Numbered from the stretch's first letter, positions 51,887 to 60,694 are shown. The stretch is DNA of 64,000 nucleotides from Actinopolymorpha sp. NPDC004070 (GCF_040610475.1 NZ_JBEXMJ010000005.1:208126-272125), one strand, 5' to 3'. A program made the numbers and translations. The notes: generated by a model from the sequence alone, not told the origin.

Positions 51887-53026
51887 ATGAGCGACGACCT
51901 GGTCGACCGACTCCTCGAGTGGGGGCGCCTGGCGCTGTCCCGGCGAGGGTTCATCGGCCTGGGCGCCGGCGCGACCGCCGCGCTGCTCGACTCGCGCGAG
52001 TTCGGCTCCGTCGGCGACGGCCGTAAGGACGAGCACCACGCGCTGCAGGCCGCGCTCGACCGTGCCGTCGCCGGCCCCCGCCCGCGGCCGCTGCTCATCC
52101 CCGCGGGCACGTACCAGCTCAGCAAGCCCCTGCAGGCGACCGGCCCGCTGGAGATCCGCGGCGACGGCCCGGAGCGGACCGTCCTCCTCGCTCCGCCCAA
52201 CTCGCCCGCCATCTCGCTCGGCACGCTGTCCAACGGACAGCCGAACGGTCTGGTGCTGCGCGACTTCACCATCCGCTCGTCCTCGACGTCGCGCGCTCCC
52301 ATGCTCGACATTCGCCAGTACGGCCGGAAGTGGATCGTCGACCGGGTGAACTTCGACGCCGCGTTCGGCGACCGTACGGGCGTGCGGGTCTGGTCGAGCT
52401 GGGTGGGCTCGATCAGGGACTGCAGCTTCTACCGGTTCGGCGCGGAGGGCGTCCGCTCCGAGCGCGCCGCCATCGTCGTCAAACCGCAGTCGCTTCCTAC
52501 CGGCAACGGCCCGATCAACAACGTCGCCATCTCCGACTGCGCGTTCGAACGCGTCCAGGCGGGCATCGACCTGCACGACCCGGAGGAGACGGGCAAGAGC
52601 ACGGTCATCCACGCGGTCGAGATCCGCAACCCGCGCTTCAAGAACTCCAGCGTCAAGGGACCGGTCGCCAACTCCGTCGGCATCCGGGCCAACTCCACGT
52701 CCACCTTCAACGTCGTGGTCACCGCGCCCTTCTTCGAGGACTTCGCCGTCGGCGTCTCGGTCCGCGGCTGGGGTTGGTCGATCACCTCGCCGTTCGCGCA
52801 GTCCGCCGACACCGTGGTCGACCTGGTGACCGGGGGCGGCCACAGCATCACCGGGCTCGTCCTGGACGGTGCCGCGGCCAACGCCATCGGGACCGGCGTC
52901 CGTTGCCGCTCCGGTGTCAGCGGGCGATGCGAGCTGCGGCTGTGGAAGAGCGTCCACGGCCGGAAGTACCTCACCCATCCCTGGGTCGACGACACCAAGG
53001 GCAAGCTCGTCGTCATTCCGGCGTAA
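51887..53026 (+). CDS. Tat-type exported right-handed beta-helix protein (pectate-lyase-3-like)
   Basis: A 379-residue protein. The leader has a twin-arginine motif, LSRRGFIGLGAGATAALL (residues 18-35), without a clear cleavage site. REFGSVGDGRKDEHHALQAAL is the standard opening of Pectate_lyase_3/phage-tailspike beta-helices, and repeated short strands with Asn, Asp and Ile follow to the end (ISDCAFERVQAGIDLHDPEE; IRNPRFKNSSVKGP). No pectinase catalytic acid pair could be assigned. It is the first of three same-strand genes; 41 bases separate it from the methyltransferase. Confidence 0.75.
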   Translation: MSDDLVDRLLEWGRLALSRRGFIGLGAGATAALLDSREFGSVGDGRKDEHHALQAALDRAVAGPRPRPLLIPAGTYQLSKPLQATGPLEIRGDGPERTVLLAPPNSPAISLGTLSNGQPNGLVLRDFTIRSSSTSRAPMLDIRQYGRKWIVDRVNFDAAFGDRTGVRVWSSWVGSIRDCSFYRFGAEGVRSERAAIVVKPQSLPTGNGPINNVAISDCAFERVQAGIDLHDPEETGKSTVIHAVEIRNPRFKNSSVKGPVANSVGIRANSTSTFNVVVTAPFFEDFAVGVSVRGWGWSITSPFAQSADTVVDLVTGGGHSITGLVLDGAAANAIGTGVRCRSGVSGRCELRLWKSVHGRKYLTHPWVDDTKGKLVVIPA

Positions 53027-53067
53027 TTCGATTGCGGCGCGCCGGGGATCGCGCCGACGATCGTCCG

Positions 53068-53766
53068 GTGCGTACTCAGTGGTTGATCGACGAACTCGCC
53101 CACGCCGGGCCCGAACACCTCGACGCCGACTTCGTGGCCGGGTTCGACCGCAAGCAGGGGCACCCCGATCCGGGTGAGGACCTCGCCGCGCTGGCCGCCC
53201 ACGGTGTCGGCGGTGACGCGACCGTGGTGGATTTCGGCGCCGGCACCGGCCAGTTCGCGCTGGCCGCGGCCGGGCGGTTCGGCCGCGTGGTCGCCGTCGA
53301 CATCTCACCGGCGATGGTCTCCATCATGCGCGAACGCGCCGACGAGCGGGGTCTGGCCAACCTGGAGTGCGTACGCGGCGGATTCCTGTCGTACGACCAC
53401 ACCGGCAAACCCGCCGACGCCGTTTACACCCGGCATGCGCTGCACCAGCTACCGGACTTCTGGAAGACCCAGGCGCTCGTCCGGATCGCGGAAGTGCTCC
53501 GGCCGGGTGGGGTGCTGCGGATTCGCGACCTGATCTACGACTTCCGTCCGGACCAGGCCGGTGAGTTCCTCGAGTCGTGGCTGGCGGGTGCGGTGGACGA
53601 TCCCGCGGCCGGCTACACCCGCGAGGACTACATCGGGCACATCCAGACCGAGCACAGCACCTACCGCTGGCTGTTCGAGCCGATGCTGGAGGCCTGCGGT
53701 TTCGAGATCGTCGACGCGTCGTACGCCGGCTCGATCTACGGCGCCTACACATGTGTCAAGCAGTGA
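53068..53766 (+). CDS. class I SAM-dependent methyltransferase
   Basis: A 232-residue methyltransferase with motif I ATVVDFGAGTGQFALAAAGR, VVAVDISPAMVSIMRERADE and the late motif EVLRPGGVLRIRDLIYDFRPDQ. The end (GFEIVDASYAGSIYGAYTC) is like UbiE-type small-molecule methyltransferases. GTG 53068 is chosen because it begins with QWLIDELAHAGPEH, a typical leader; an in-frame TTG at 53032 is an alternative, and neither has a good ribosome binding site. Its stop overlaps the start of the NlpC/P60-like gene (GTGA). Confidence 0.85.
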   Translation: MRTQWLIDELAHAGPEHLDADFVAGFDRKQGHPDPGEDLAALAAHGVGGDATVVDFGAGTGQFALAAAGRFGRVVAVDISPAMVSIMRERADERGLANLECVRGGFLSYDHTGKPADAVYTRHALHQLPDFWKTQALVRIAEVLRPGGVLRIRDLIYDFRPDQAGEFLESWLAGAVDDPAAGYTREDYIGHIQTEHSTYRWLFEPMLEACGFEIVDASYAGSIYGAYTCVKQ

Positions 53767-54692
53767 TTGACACCGAAGCCGGTGAGGCTCCTGCGTCCGC
53801 GTCTACACCTTCACCGGCACCGCACACGGGGGTGGAGGTGCTCGGCATCACTGTCAACGAGACCTTGCTGCGGCGCTGGGCCGGTTGGCTGGCGCCGTCC
53901 TGCCAGCCGTTCTTCCTGGCCGCGGCGGAGGCGGGCCGGCTCGGGCTCGCCGCTGACGCCGCACGCGAGCTGTCGCCCGAACTCCGCGACACCTACGAGG
54001 TGTGGAACCTCGCCACGGACCTGGAGACGGTGTGGCTCGGCGAGGACGCCTTCCACACCCTTCCCCGCGACGTACGCGTGGAACTCGTCCGAGCACAGGA
54101 GCGGCACGGACGAGGTGCGGTACCCACCGTCGACGGATGGACCGATCTGCTGGACGCGCAGGCATTGCGGGAGCAGGCCGACGAACAGCACTTCGTCTGG
54201 TGGCCCAGCCTGGTGGAGCCGCACCGGGCCGACGTACTCCCGCGCTGGGTCAGCGAAGGACTGCTTCCCTGCAGGCGCCGTTCGGTGCCGGAGGAGATCT
54301 GGCGGGCCGCCGCTGCCGTTCTCCCCAACGCCCGGGCACTCAGCGGGACCTTCGCGGGCGGGAGCAGGGGAAGCGCCCTCGACTCCGGCGCGACGAACTG
54401 CTTCGCCACCGTGATGACCGCGGCAGGGGTCCGAAACGCTGCCGACGAGTCGTTCGAGGCCTGGCTAGCGGCCCGCTGCACGGCGGGAGGAACCGACGAC
54501 GTGCCCGGCTCCGTGCTGGTCTGGCGGGACGCCTCCGGGGCCGCCACGCACGCGGCCGTCACCCTCGGCGGCGGCTGGGTGCTCCACAAGCCTGGGCAGG
54601 AGTGGTACAGCCCTCGGCAGGTGATCTCGGTGACCGACGTCATGCGCCTCGCTCCGCCGGGCCTCACCCTTCACCGCCACACCCTGCGGTAG
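53763..54692 (+). CDS. uncharacterised protein with an NlpC/P60-like C-terminal domain
   Basis: A 309-residue cytosolic protein (no signal peptide). The first 190 residues are helical and unrecognised (ETLLRRWAGWLAPSCQPFFL; RDVRVELVRAQERHG). The last 110 look like a papain-fold NlpC/P60-type domain: Cys in ALDSGATNCFATVMTAAG, then DVPGSVLVWRD, and His in THAAVTLGGGWVLHKPG, in the order Cys-strand-His expected of the fold. Family members are peptidases, amidases or acyltransferases. GTG 53763 overlaps the methyltransferase stop; ATG 53751 is an in-frame alternative. Confidence 0.6.
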   Translation: MIDTEAGEAPASASTPSPAPHTGVEVLGITVNETLLRRWAGWLAPSCQPFFLAAAEAGRLGLAADAARELSPELRDTYEVWNLATDLETVWLGEDAFHTLPRDVRVELVRAQERHGRGAVPTVDGWTDLLDAQALREQADEQHFVWWPSLVEPHRADVLPRWVSEGLLPCRRRSVPEEIWRAAAAVLPNARALSGTFAGGSRGSALDSGATNCFATVMTAAGVRNAADESFEAWLAARCTAGGTDDVPGSVLVWRDASGAATHAAVTLGGGWVLHKPGQEWYSPRQVISVTDVMRLAPPGLTLHRHTLR

Positions 54693-54825
54693 TCCTCCTG
54701 GGCGCGGGGCCGAGCGGCCTGGCGGCGCTCTGTGCAGCCCTGGGACCGGTGCCCTGAAGGTCGCGCTGCACCGAACCTGACGACGGGACCGGGTCAGTCG
54801 CCTCTCCCGGCGGGCGCAATCTCCG

Positions 54826-54854
54826 TTGCGGTGGTGGCACGGGCTGCCGATAAT
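54826..54854 (+). promoter_or_regulatory. promoter of the serine-hydrolase gene
   Basis: TTGCGG (54826-54831), exactly 17 bases, and GATAAT (54849-54854) make a good vegetative promoter. The predicted transcript begins about seven bases later and carries GGGAGG (54881-54886) before the TTG start at 54891, which supports that start over longer upstream reading. Apart from this, the 198 bases between 54692 and 54891 show nothing recognisable. Confidence 0.6.
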
Positions 54855-54890
54855 GCCGAACGCAGCCGTCGGGTACACCGGGGAGGTTCG

Positions 54891-55805
54891 TTGGGCGACC
54901 ATTCGGCATGGGTTCGGTGGAGTCGCACTCTCGAGGCGGCGATCCGCGCCGATCCCCGGATGGCCCAGACGGCCGATCTCGTGGTGCTGCAGGGCGGGGA
55001 GGTGGTTCACCGCGCCTCGTATGCTCCCGGACGTCTGCGGGACTGCTTCTCGATGACCAAATCGGTGCTGGCGATGTTGGTGGGCCTCGCGGTCGACAGC
55101 GGCGCCGTCGGTCTGGAGGAATGCGTCGAGGACGACGCGACGGTCCGGGACTTCCTGACCATGACCCGAGGCGTCGCCAGCGACGTCGAGGACATCGACC
55201 GGGTGATGGAACTCCCGTCGGGATGGGAGCAGGCGATCCGTTGCCGGGAGCCCAGTTGGGCGCCGGGGACGCGGTTCTGTTACGACAACGGGGCCGCGCA
55301 CCTGCTGGCGATCTGGCTGAGCAGGCGGGTCGGTGACCTGGAGCAGTACGCAGCCGAGCATCTCTTCGGCCCCGTAGGCATCGACGAGGCCAGGTGGATG
55401 CGGGACCCCGAGGGCCACTGCTTCGGCGCCGCCCACCTGCGCCTGTCCGCGGTCTCCCTCGCCAAGCTGGGGCAACTTCTTCTTGACGGCGGTACGACGA
55501 GCACGCAGAGGGTTCTCGACCACTCCTGGGTGCGGGCGATGACGACGGCCTGGACGCCGGGCGGGCCGCCGGAGAACACGGGGTACGGCTACCTCACCTG
55601 GGTGGCCGACGAAGGATTCTTCTTCGGCGGCTGGGCCGGACAGCACACCAGCGTCTTTCCGGCGTACGACCTCGTCGTGGTCACCACGGGCCTGCCGAAC
55701 CTCCTGCCCGCAGACTGGATCCCGGCCCGTTCCGCCGTACTCGCCCACCTCGGCACCGCCCCCACCGCCTCTGACGTCGACGGTCGCCCCGCCCTGGAAC
55801 ACTGA
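54891..55805 (+). CDS. serine hydrolase, class C beta-lactamase/penicillin-binding-like
   Basis: A 304-residue protein of the beta-lactamase (AmpC/EstB-like) family. The nucleophile motif SxxK is SMTK (RLRDCFSMTKSVLAML), the second motif YxN is YDN (GTRFCYDNGAAHLLAIW) and a WxGQHTS segment near the end (FFGGWAGQHTSV) replaces the KTG box, as in many esterase-like members. No signal peptide follows from the TTG 54891 start; the earlier open frame holds the promoter and is not coding. Likely an esterase or amidase of cytosolic location. Confidence 0.8.
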   Translation: MGDHSAWVRWSRTLEAAIRADPRMAQTADLVVLQGGEVVHRASYAPGRLRDCFSMTKSVLAMLVGLAVDSGAVGLEECVEDDATVRDFLTMTRGVASDVEDIDRVMELPSGWEQAIRCREPSWAPGTRFCYDNGAAHLLAIWLSRRVGDLEQYAAEHLFGPVGIDEARWMRDPEGHCFGAAHLRLSAVSLAKLGQLLLDGGTTSTQRVLDHSWVRAMTTAWTPGGPPENTGYGYLTWVADEGFFFGGWAGQHTSVFPAYDLVVVTTGLPNLLPADWIPARSAVLAHLGTAPTASDVDGRPALEH

Positions 55806-56005
55806 CCCTGCAGCAGGCGGCCGATCTGCTTGACGTGACCGTGCCCACCACCCTCGGCACACCCCCTTCAGGTGCTCAGTTCCGTACCGTCCGTGAACAG
55901 CTCGCGGCGCCGGGTGACGATGCCGCCGGGCCGGCGGTCGGCATCCGGGCCTGCCCAGCGAGCAGTCGAGCCGCCCGTGCCGCTCAGCGCACAGGGAGCA
56001 TCGCT

Positions 56006-56677
56006 ATGGTGGCCGCCGTGTGGACAGTAGCGGTGTGTGAGGATGACGCCGCATTACGCTCCGTGTTGACGCGGGCCATCCGGTCGGCCGGGCATGAGGT
56101 CGTGATCGCCCACGACGGTGGTGAGGCTCTCCGCGTGTTCCCGGCGGCGTCCCCGGACGTGATGGTCATCGACATCGGGCTCCCGGACTCCGACGGGCGT
56201 GACGTGTGCCTGGCGTTGCGGGCGAACGGCGTGTCCGCGCCGGTGCTGTTGCTGACCGCCCTGGACGCCACCCATGACAAGGTCGCAGGGTTCGAGGCGG
56301 GGGCCGACGACTACCTCACGAAACCCTTCGCACTTCCCGAGCTACTGGCCCGGATCTCGGCCCTGGGCCGCAGGCACGTCCCTGCCGTCGAGGCGCAGCA
56401 GGTGCTTCGGCTGGACCCCTCGCGGCACGCCGTGGCGTTCGGTGAGCGGAGTCTTCCGCTGACACCGACCGAGTTCCGCATTCTCGCCAAACTGGTCGGC
56501 AGCGCCGGCCAGGTCGTCCGCCGGCACACGCTGGTCGCGGCAGGCTGGCCGATGGGCGCGGTCGTCAACGACAACACCCTCGACACCTACATCCGCCGGC
56601 TGCGGCGCAAGGTGGAGAAACTCGGCGCCCCACACTCGGTCGAGACGCGACGAGGCGTCGGCTACACGTGGCGATAA
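56006..56677 (+). CDS. OmpR-family response regulator
   Basis: A 223-residue regulator: acidic pocket in VCEDDAAL, phospho-Asp in MVIDIGLPDSDG, Lys in LTKPFALPE, and a winged helix (LPLTPTEFRILAKLVG; LDTYIRRLRRKVEKLG; RRGVGYTWR). AGGGAG lies about eight bases before ATG 56006, with GTG 56018 as an alternative. The kinase frame starts inside its last codons (overlap of ten bases). The COG4705-like membrane protein after the kinase is a frequent neighbour of such pairs and a likely target. Confidence 0.93.
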   Translation: MVAAVWTVAVCEDDAALRSVLTRAIRSAGHEVVIAHDGGEALRVFPAASPDVMVIDIGLPDSDGRDVCLALRANGVSAPVLLLTALDATHDKVAGFEAGADDYLTKPFALPELLARISALGRRHVPAVEAQQVLRLDPSRHAVAFGERSLPLTPTEFRILAKLVGSAGQVVRRHTLVAAGWPMGAVVNDNTLDTYIRRLRRKVEKLGAPHSVETRRGVGYTWR

Positions 56678-57991
56678 AGCACCTCACGCTGAGAGTGCGG
56701 CTGGTCGCCACGACCACGGTCGCCGCACTGGTGGCAGTGGGTGTGCTGGTGGTCGGCGTTCAGGTCCTGCTCGCACACGTCACCCGTACCGAGTCGATCA
56801 ACGCGCTACGCGACCGGGCGGACGCTGCCGTGACGACGGTGCGTGGCACCCCGGAGCATCCACGGGTGCTCGACGTGCCCGCCGATTCCCTCGATCAGAA
56901 CCTGTGGATCTACGACGCACGTGGGACACGGATAGACGGCGACACCCCGTCCCCGGGCCTGGCACGGGCCGTCGCGTCGTCGAGCCGGGTCACGCGGGAA
57001 TCGTCTCGGGTGGTCTCCGGCCGGTACCGACTGCTGGCGCTTCCCGTACGCATCCGTGGCCGGGGTCCCGTCGTGGCCGTGGTCGTCGCCGGCGTGGACC
57101 TCACCCCCTACGAGTCCTTCGAACGCCGCGGTCTGTGGTTGTCGCTGGCCCTGGGTGCGCTGATCGTCGTGGCGGCGGGGACGGCGTCCTGGGCCGCGGC
57201 GACGTACTCCCTTCGCCGCGTACGTCAGATGGCGCGGCGAGCCGACGAATGGCGTGAGCACGACCTGTCCGGCCGGTTCGCCCTGGGGCCCCCGCGCGAG
57301 GAACTGACGGAGCTCGCGCAGACGCTGGATCGGATGTTGGACCGGATCTCCCGCGCGATCACCACAGAACGGCGCCTGACCGACGAGGTGGCCCACGAAC
57401 TCCGCACGCCACTCACCGCCATTCGTTCCGAGGCAGAACTCGCCCTGCTCGACTCCGACGTCCCGGACCCGACGCGCAGAGCCCTGGTCGCAGTGGTCGA
57501 CGCCACGGAGCAGATGAACCGGTCGATCTCGACGATCCTGGCCGTCGCGAGATCTGCGCATGCGGACAAACCGCACCTCCACCACGGTCGCCGCCGTCCT
57601 GGAGGAGGTGAACCACCGCGTCGCGCCGAGACAGGGTGTGACGGTCACCTTGAGGCCGGGCTCTCGACCGGTGGCCATTGTCGCACCGCAGGCTGTCGTC
57701 GTGGCGGCACTGACCCCCCTGGTCGACAACGCCGTACGCCACGCACGGACGGCCGTCACGGTCGAAGCCCGTACGGAGTCTTCACGAGTCCACCTCCTCG
57801 TCGAGGATGACGGAGACGGCGTACGGGCCGAGGAGTCGGAGCTCGTCTTCTCCCCCGGATACACCTCGACCGAAGAGGGCGCGGGCCTCGGCCTCGCCCT
57901 CGCTCGCCGCCTTGCCCACTCCGTCGGAGGAGTGGTCCGCGCGGAGCCGTGCGGAAAGGGTCGCTTCGTGATCGACCTACCCGGCGCCTGA
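56668..57991 (+). pseudogene. sensor histidine kinase interrupted by a frameshift
   Basis: From GTG 56668 the frame encodes a first helix, a roughly 95-residue external domain, a second helix, HAMP and a HisKA segment (TDEVAHELRTPLTAIRSE). Near 57565-57590 the reading shifts: LAVARSAHA in the first frame is followed by nonsense, while the adjacent frame continues with RTSTTVAAVLEEVNHRVAP and a complete ATPase domain (LVDNAVRHA; GAGLGLALARR) to 57991. One base inserted or lost explains it. Either the gene is inactivated or this is a sequencing error; the two halves are otherwise well conserved. Confidence 0.8.
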
Positions 57992-58013
57992 CCTGTCAGG
58001 TTATGTACAGGTC
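57990..58013. promoter_or_regulatory. GACCTGT/ACAGGTC inverted repeat before the COG4705-like gene
   Basis: GACCTGT (57990-57996) and ACAGGTC (58007-58013) are perfect 7-bp arms around a 10-base spacer that contains TTATGT, a possible -10 box. It starts at the kinase stop codon and lies 22 bases before the ATG of the membrane protein. It is a candidate operator for the response regulator encoded upstream. Confidence 0.4.
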
Positions 58014-58034
58014 GGGTCCTCCAAGCTGGCCGGC

Positions 58035-58886
58035 ATGACGAGTGCTGTGCGCCTGGAACCAACCGACAGCCGGCTCGGGACCATGTTGAACAAGGTGCCC
58101 GAAGTCACGGTGTACTTCTGGATCATCAAGATTCTGTGCACGACCGTGGGAGAGACCGCCGCGGACTACATGAACGACACACTGGGCTTCGGCCTGGACA
58201 AGACTTCCTACGTCATGAGTGCAGCCCTGGTCGTCGCGCTGGTCTTCCAGTTCCGCGCCCGCCGCTACGTCCCGGGGATCTACTGGCTCTCGGTGGTCCT
58301 GATCAGCGTTGTCGGCACCCTCATCAGCGACAAGCTGGCCGACGACCTGGGAGTGCCCCTCGTGGTCACGACAGTCCTGTTCGCCGTGCTGCTCGCGATC
58401 ACGTTCGCCGTCTGGTACGCCAGCGAGCGCACGCTGTCCATCCACTCGATCGTGACCCGTAGGCGAGAGACCTTCTACTGGCTGGCGATCCTGTTCACCT
58501 TCGCCCTGGGCACCTCCGCGGGTGACCTCTTCGACGAGAAGCTCGGTGTGGGGTACTGGCCGACGGTGGGCATCGTGGCCGCGCTGATCGCACTGATCGC
58601 CGTGGCACACCTCGGCCTACGGCTGAACGCAGTCCTCGCGTTCTGGGCGGCCTACATCCTCACCCGCCCGCTCGGAGCATCGATCGGCGACGGAATGTCC
58701 CAGCCCACCAAGAACGGCGGCTTCGGGCTGGGCACCACCGGGACCAGCTTCATCTTCCTGGCGGTGATCCTCGCACTGGTCGTCTTCTTGTCCCTCACAA
58801 GAGTCGACCGCACCGAGACTCGGACGCAGGACGCCGACGATCCCGACTCGGATCAGCGCGACTCCGCCCCAGCACGGACGACCTGA
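58035..58886 (+). CDS. COG4705-like integral membrane protein with internal repeats
   Basis: A 283-residue protein with about nine helices. The same helix-loop motif occurs three times: FWIIKILCTTVGETAADYMN (residue 28), FYWLAILFTFALGTSAGDLFD (near 147) and AFWAAYILTRPLGASIGDGMS (near 203), each with an aromatic start, a Thr-x-Gly turn and an Asp. The pattern matches the uncharacterised membrane-anchored family COG4705. Repeats with acidic residues inside helices suggest a transport path. It ends in an acidic, charged tail and lies next to a two-component system. Confidence 0.75.
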   Translation: MTSAVRLEPTDSRLGTMLNKVPEVTVYFWIIKILCTTVGETAADYMNDTLGFGLDKTSYVMSAALVVALVFQFRARRYVPGIYWLSVVLISVVGTLISDKLADDLGVPLVVTTVLFAVLLAITFAVWYASERTLSIHSIVTRRRETFYWLAILFTFALGTSAGDLFDEKLGVGYWPTVGIVAALIALIAVAHLGLRLNAVLAFWAAYILTRPLGASIGDGMSQPTKNGGFGLGTTGTSFIFLAVILALVVFLSLTRVDRTETRTQDADDPDSDQRDSAPARTT

Positions 58887-58937
58887 GTCACATCTGACCG
58901 ATCGACAACGGACGGCCGGCGGTGCCATGGTGGGCGG

Positions 58938-59660
58938 ATGGACGACCGTACCGAAGTACGCGATGTCAACCGCGTGTTGGCTGTCGCGGCGCATCCGGAC
59001 GACCTGGACTTCCTGGCGGGCGGGACGATCGCCGGCTGGACGCGCGCCGGGATCGAGGTCGCCTTCTGCATCGTGACCAACGGGGACGCCGGCCAACTGG
59101 GCGCGACTCCCCGGGACCAGGTGGCCGCCGTCCGCCAGGCCGAGACCCGTGTGGCCGCGCACGATCTCGGGGTCCGCGACGTCACGTTCCTCGGCTACGC
59201 CGACAGCCGCGTGGAGGTCACGCTCGCCCTTCGCCGGGACATCGCACGCCAGATCAGGCGAGTCCGGCCCGACCTCGTACTCACCTGGGCACCGGAACGC
59301 ACCCGGGACTTCATCAGCAGCAACCACCCCGACCACCGCGCGGTCGGCGAGGCCACGCTGTGCGCGATCTATCCCGATGCCGCCAACCGCTTCATCCATC
59401 CCGAGCTTCACGACGACGAGGGCCTGCCGTGGCGCGCTTCCGGCGCGTGGCTGATGGGCGCCGCCGAACCGAATGCGTACGCCGACATCACCGACACCAT
59501 CGACGCCAAGGTCACGGCACTTCGCGCGCACCGCAGCCAGACCGGCCATCTCGACGACCTCGCCCAGCGAGTCCAGGAGACGGCTGCCAAGGCTGCCCTC
59601 GGCGCCGGGCTTCCCGCGGGCCGCCTGGCCGAGGTCTTCCAGACCATTCCCACAGCCTGA
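58938..59660 (+). CDS. PIG-L family deacetylase
   Basis: A 240-residue LmbE/PIG-L zinc hydrolase. The metal and catalytic motif AAHPDDLDFLAGG is at residue 17, and the second metal His is in SSNHPDHRAVGEA. Members remove acetyl groups from N-acetylglucosamine conjugates, as MshB does in mycothiol synthesis and its paralogue Mca does on S-conjugates. The protein is shorter than MshB/Mca (about 290) and its substrate is unassigned. It starts with ATG 58938 and ends before a 200-base stretch holding only a C-terminal scrap. Confidence 0.87.
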   Translation: MDDRTEVRDVNRVLAVAAHPDDLDFLAGGTIAGWTRAGIEVAFCIVTNGDAGQLGATPRDQVAAVRQAETRVAAHDLGVRDVTFLGYADSRVEVTLALRRDIARQIRRVRPDLVLTWAPERTRDFISSNHPDHRAVGEATLCAIYPDAANRFIHPELHDDEGLPWRASGAWLMGAAEPNAYADITDTIDAKVTALRAHRSQTGHLDDLAQRVQETAAKAALGAGLPAGRLAEVFQTIPTA

Positions 59661-59714
59661 GGAACCACTCGGGCCGCTCGGTTCTCGCGGACCGCCGGCG
59701 CAATCCCCGTTCGA

Positions 59715-59865
59715 CAGAGGTTTCACCTCGACACCGCGCCACGCCTTCCGGGACAAGATCCTGCGGCGCTTCTACCGAACGGAGATCCGCTACGCACCGT
59801 CTGCCGTACGGTCCCGCCTCAAGAGGCTCGCCAAGGCGATCCGCGCCAGGGTCGTTGCGCGCTGA
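59715..59865 (+). pseudogene. C-terminal scrap of an unrecognised basic protein
   Basis: The last 45 residues of an open frame without start read like natural protein (FRDKILRRFYRTEIRYAPSA, then VRSRLKRLAKAIRARVVAR) and end at a TGA at 59863. Upstream the same frame runs antilogically into the PIG-L gene in another phase, so no start exists. It is probably the tail of a lost gene; the parent family is not recognised. Confidence 0.3.
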
Positions 59866-59880
59866 TCCGCCGTCGGGCGC

Positions 59881-60444
59881 TCAGCGCCTGGTCTCGTACC
59901 TGGTCAGGAGCACGCCGTCGGGAAACGCCCGGGTCTCCACCAGGTTCAGGTTCACCCAGTTGTCCAGGGCCGTGAAGAACGGTGTGCCGCCGCCCACCAC
60001 GACCGGGTGGGTGACCATCGCGTACTCGTCGATCAGCCCGGCCCGCATGGCCGCCGCGGCGAGGGTGGCGCCGCCGATGTCCATGGGACCGCCATCCTCG
60101 GTCTTGAGCCGGGTGATCTCGCTGACAGCGTCGCCGGTGACCAGACGGGTGTTCCAGTTGACCGCGCGGGTCGTGGAGGAGAACACCACCTTCGGCATGT
60201 CGCGCCAGCGGCGGGCGTACTCGATGTGCGCCGGTGTGGCGCCAGGCTGCTGGTCGGCGGTCGGCCAGTGGGAGCTCATCGCCTCCCACAGTCGGCGCCC
60301 GTACAGCGCCAGGCCCGTCGCCCCCACCCGGTCCGACCACCACTGGAACCACTCGTCGCTCGGCGTGCTCCAGCCAAGATCGTCGCCGGGCGCGGCGGTG
60401 TAGCCGTCCAGGCTCACGTTCATGCCGAGGATCAGTTTCCGCAT
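59881..60444 (-). CDS. dihydrofolate-reductase-like (RibD C-terminal) protein
   Basis: A 187-residue DHFR-fold protein of the YwjB/RibD_C type. It begins MRKLILGMNVSLDGYTAAPGDD, has the NADPH-site segment GGPMDIGGATLAAAAM and VVVGGGTPFF, and lacks the full DHFR active site, as do these stand-alone actinobacterial homologues. A flavin- or pterin-related reductase role is guessed only. ATG 60444 overlaps a tiny open frame (60432-60530) that may couple its translation. It is convergent with the scrap at 59715. Confidence 0.85.
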   Translation of the reverse strand: MRKLILGMNVSLDGYTAAPGDDLGWSTPSDEWFQWWSDRVGATGLALYGRRLWEAMSSHWPTADQQPGATPAHIEYARRWRDMPKVVFSSTTRAVNWNTRLVTGDAVSEITRLKTEDGGPMDIGGATLAAAAMRAGLIDEYAMVTHPVVVGGGTPFFTALDNWVNLNLVETRAFPDGVLLTRYETRR

Positions 60445-60530
60445 GGTGTCCGTCTCCCGTGACTCGGGCGAACCTCGTCGACGAGCTCAGCGCGCTGCTC
60501 GACGAGGTCGTGGATCTTGTCGTCCTTCAT
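60432..60530 (-). CDS. possible 32-residue leader peptide or DUF2630-like remnant
   Basis: ATG 60530 has GAGAGTGA five bases upstream and encodes MKDDKIHDLVEQRAELVDEV plus an unrelated tail, ending in TGA inside the DHFR-like gene start (overlap about 13 bases). The first 17 residues resemble the N-terminus of small DUF2630 proteins (DKIHxLVExxxxL), whose remaining 60 residues are absent. It may be a remnant that now acts as a coupling leader. Weak support. Confidence 0.25.
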   Translation of the reverse strand: MKDDKIHDLVEQRAELVDEVRPSHGRRTPCGN

Positions 60531-60694
60531 GGTTGTCACTCTCGTAGCTGTCGGCTGTTCGGGCTCGCCTCTCGTGGGCAGCCATCACCCCTGCTACGAA
60601 TGCCCCCGCCCCGATCCGACACCACCGCCCGGATTCTTTCGAGAAGCTTCCGCTACGCGCCGCTGGTCGACTCTGGGAGGCAGTGCGAGGCCTC

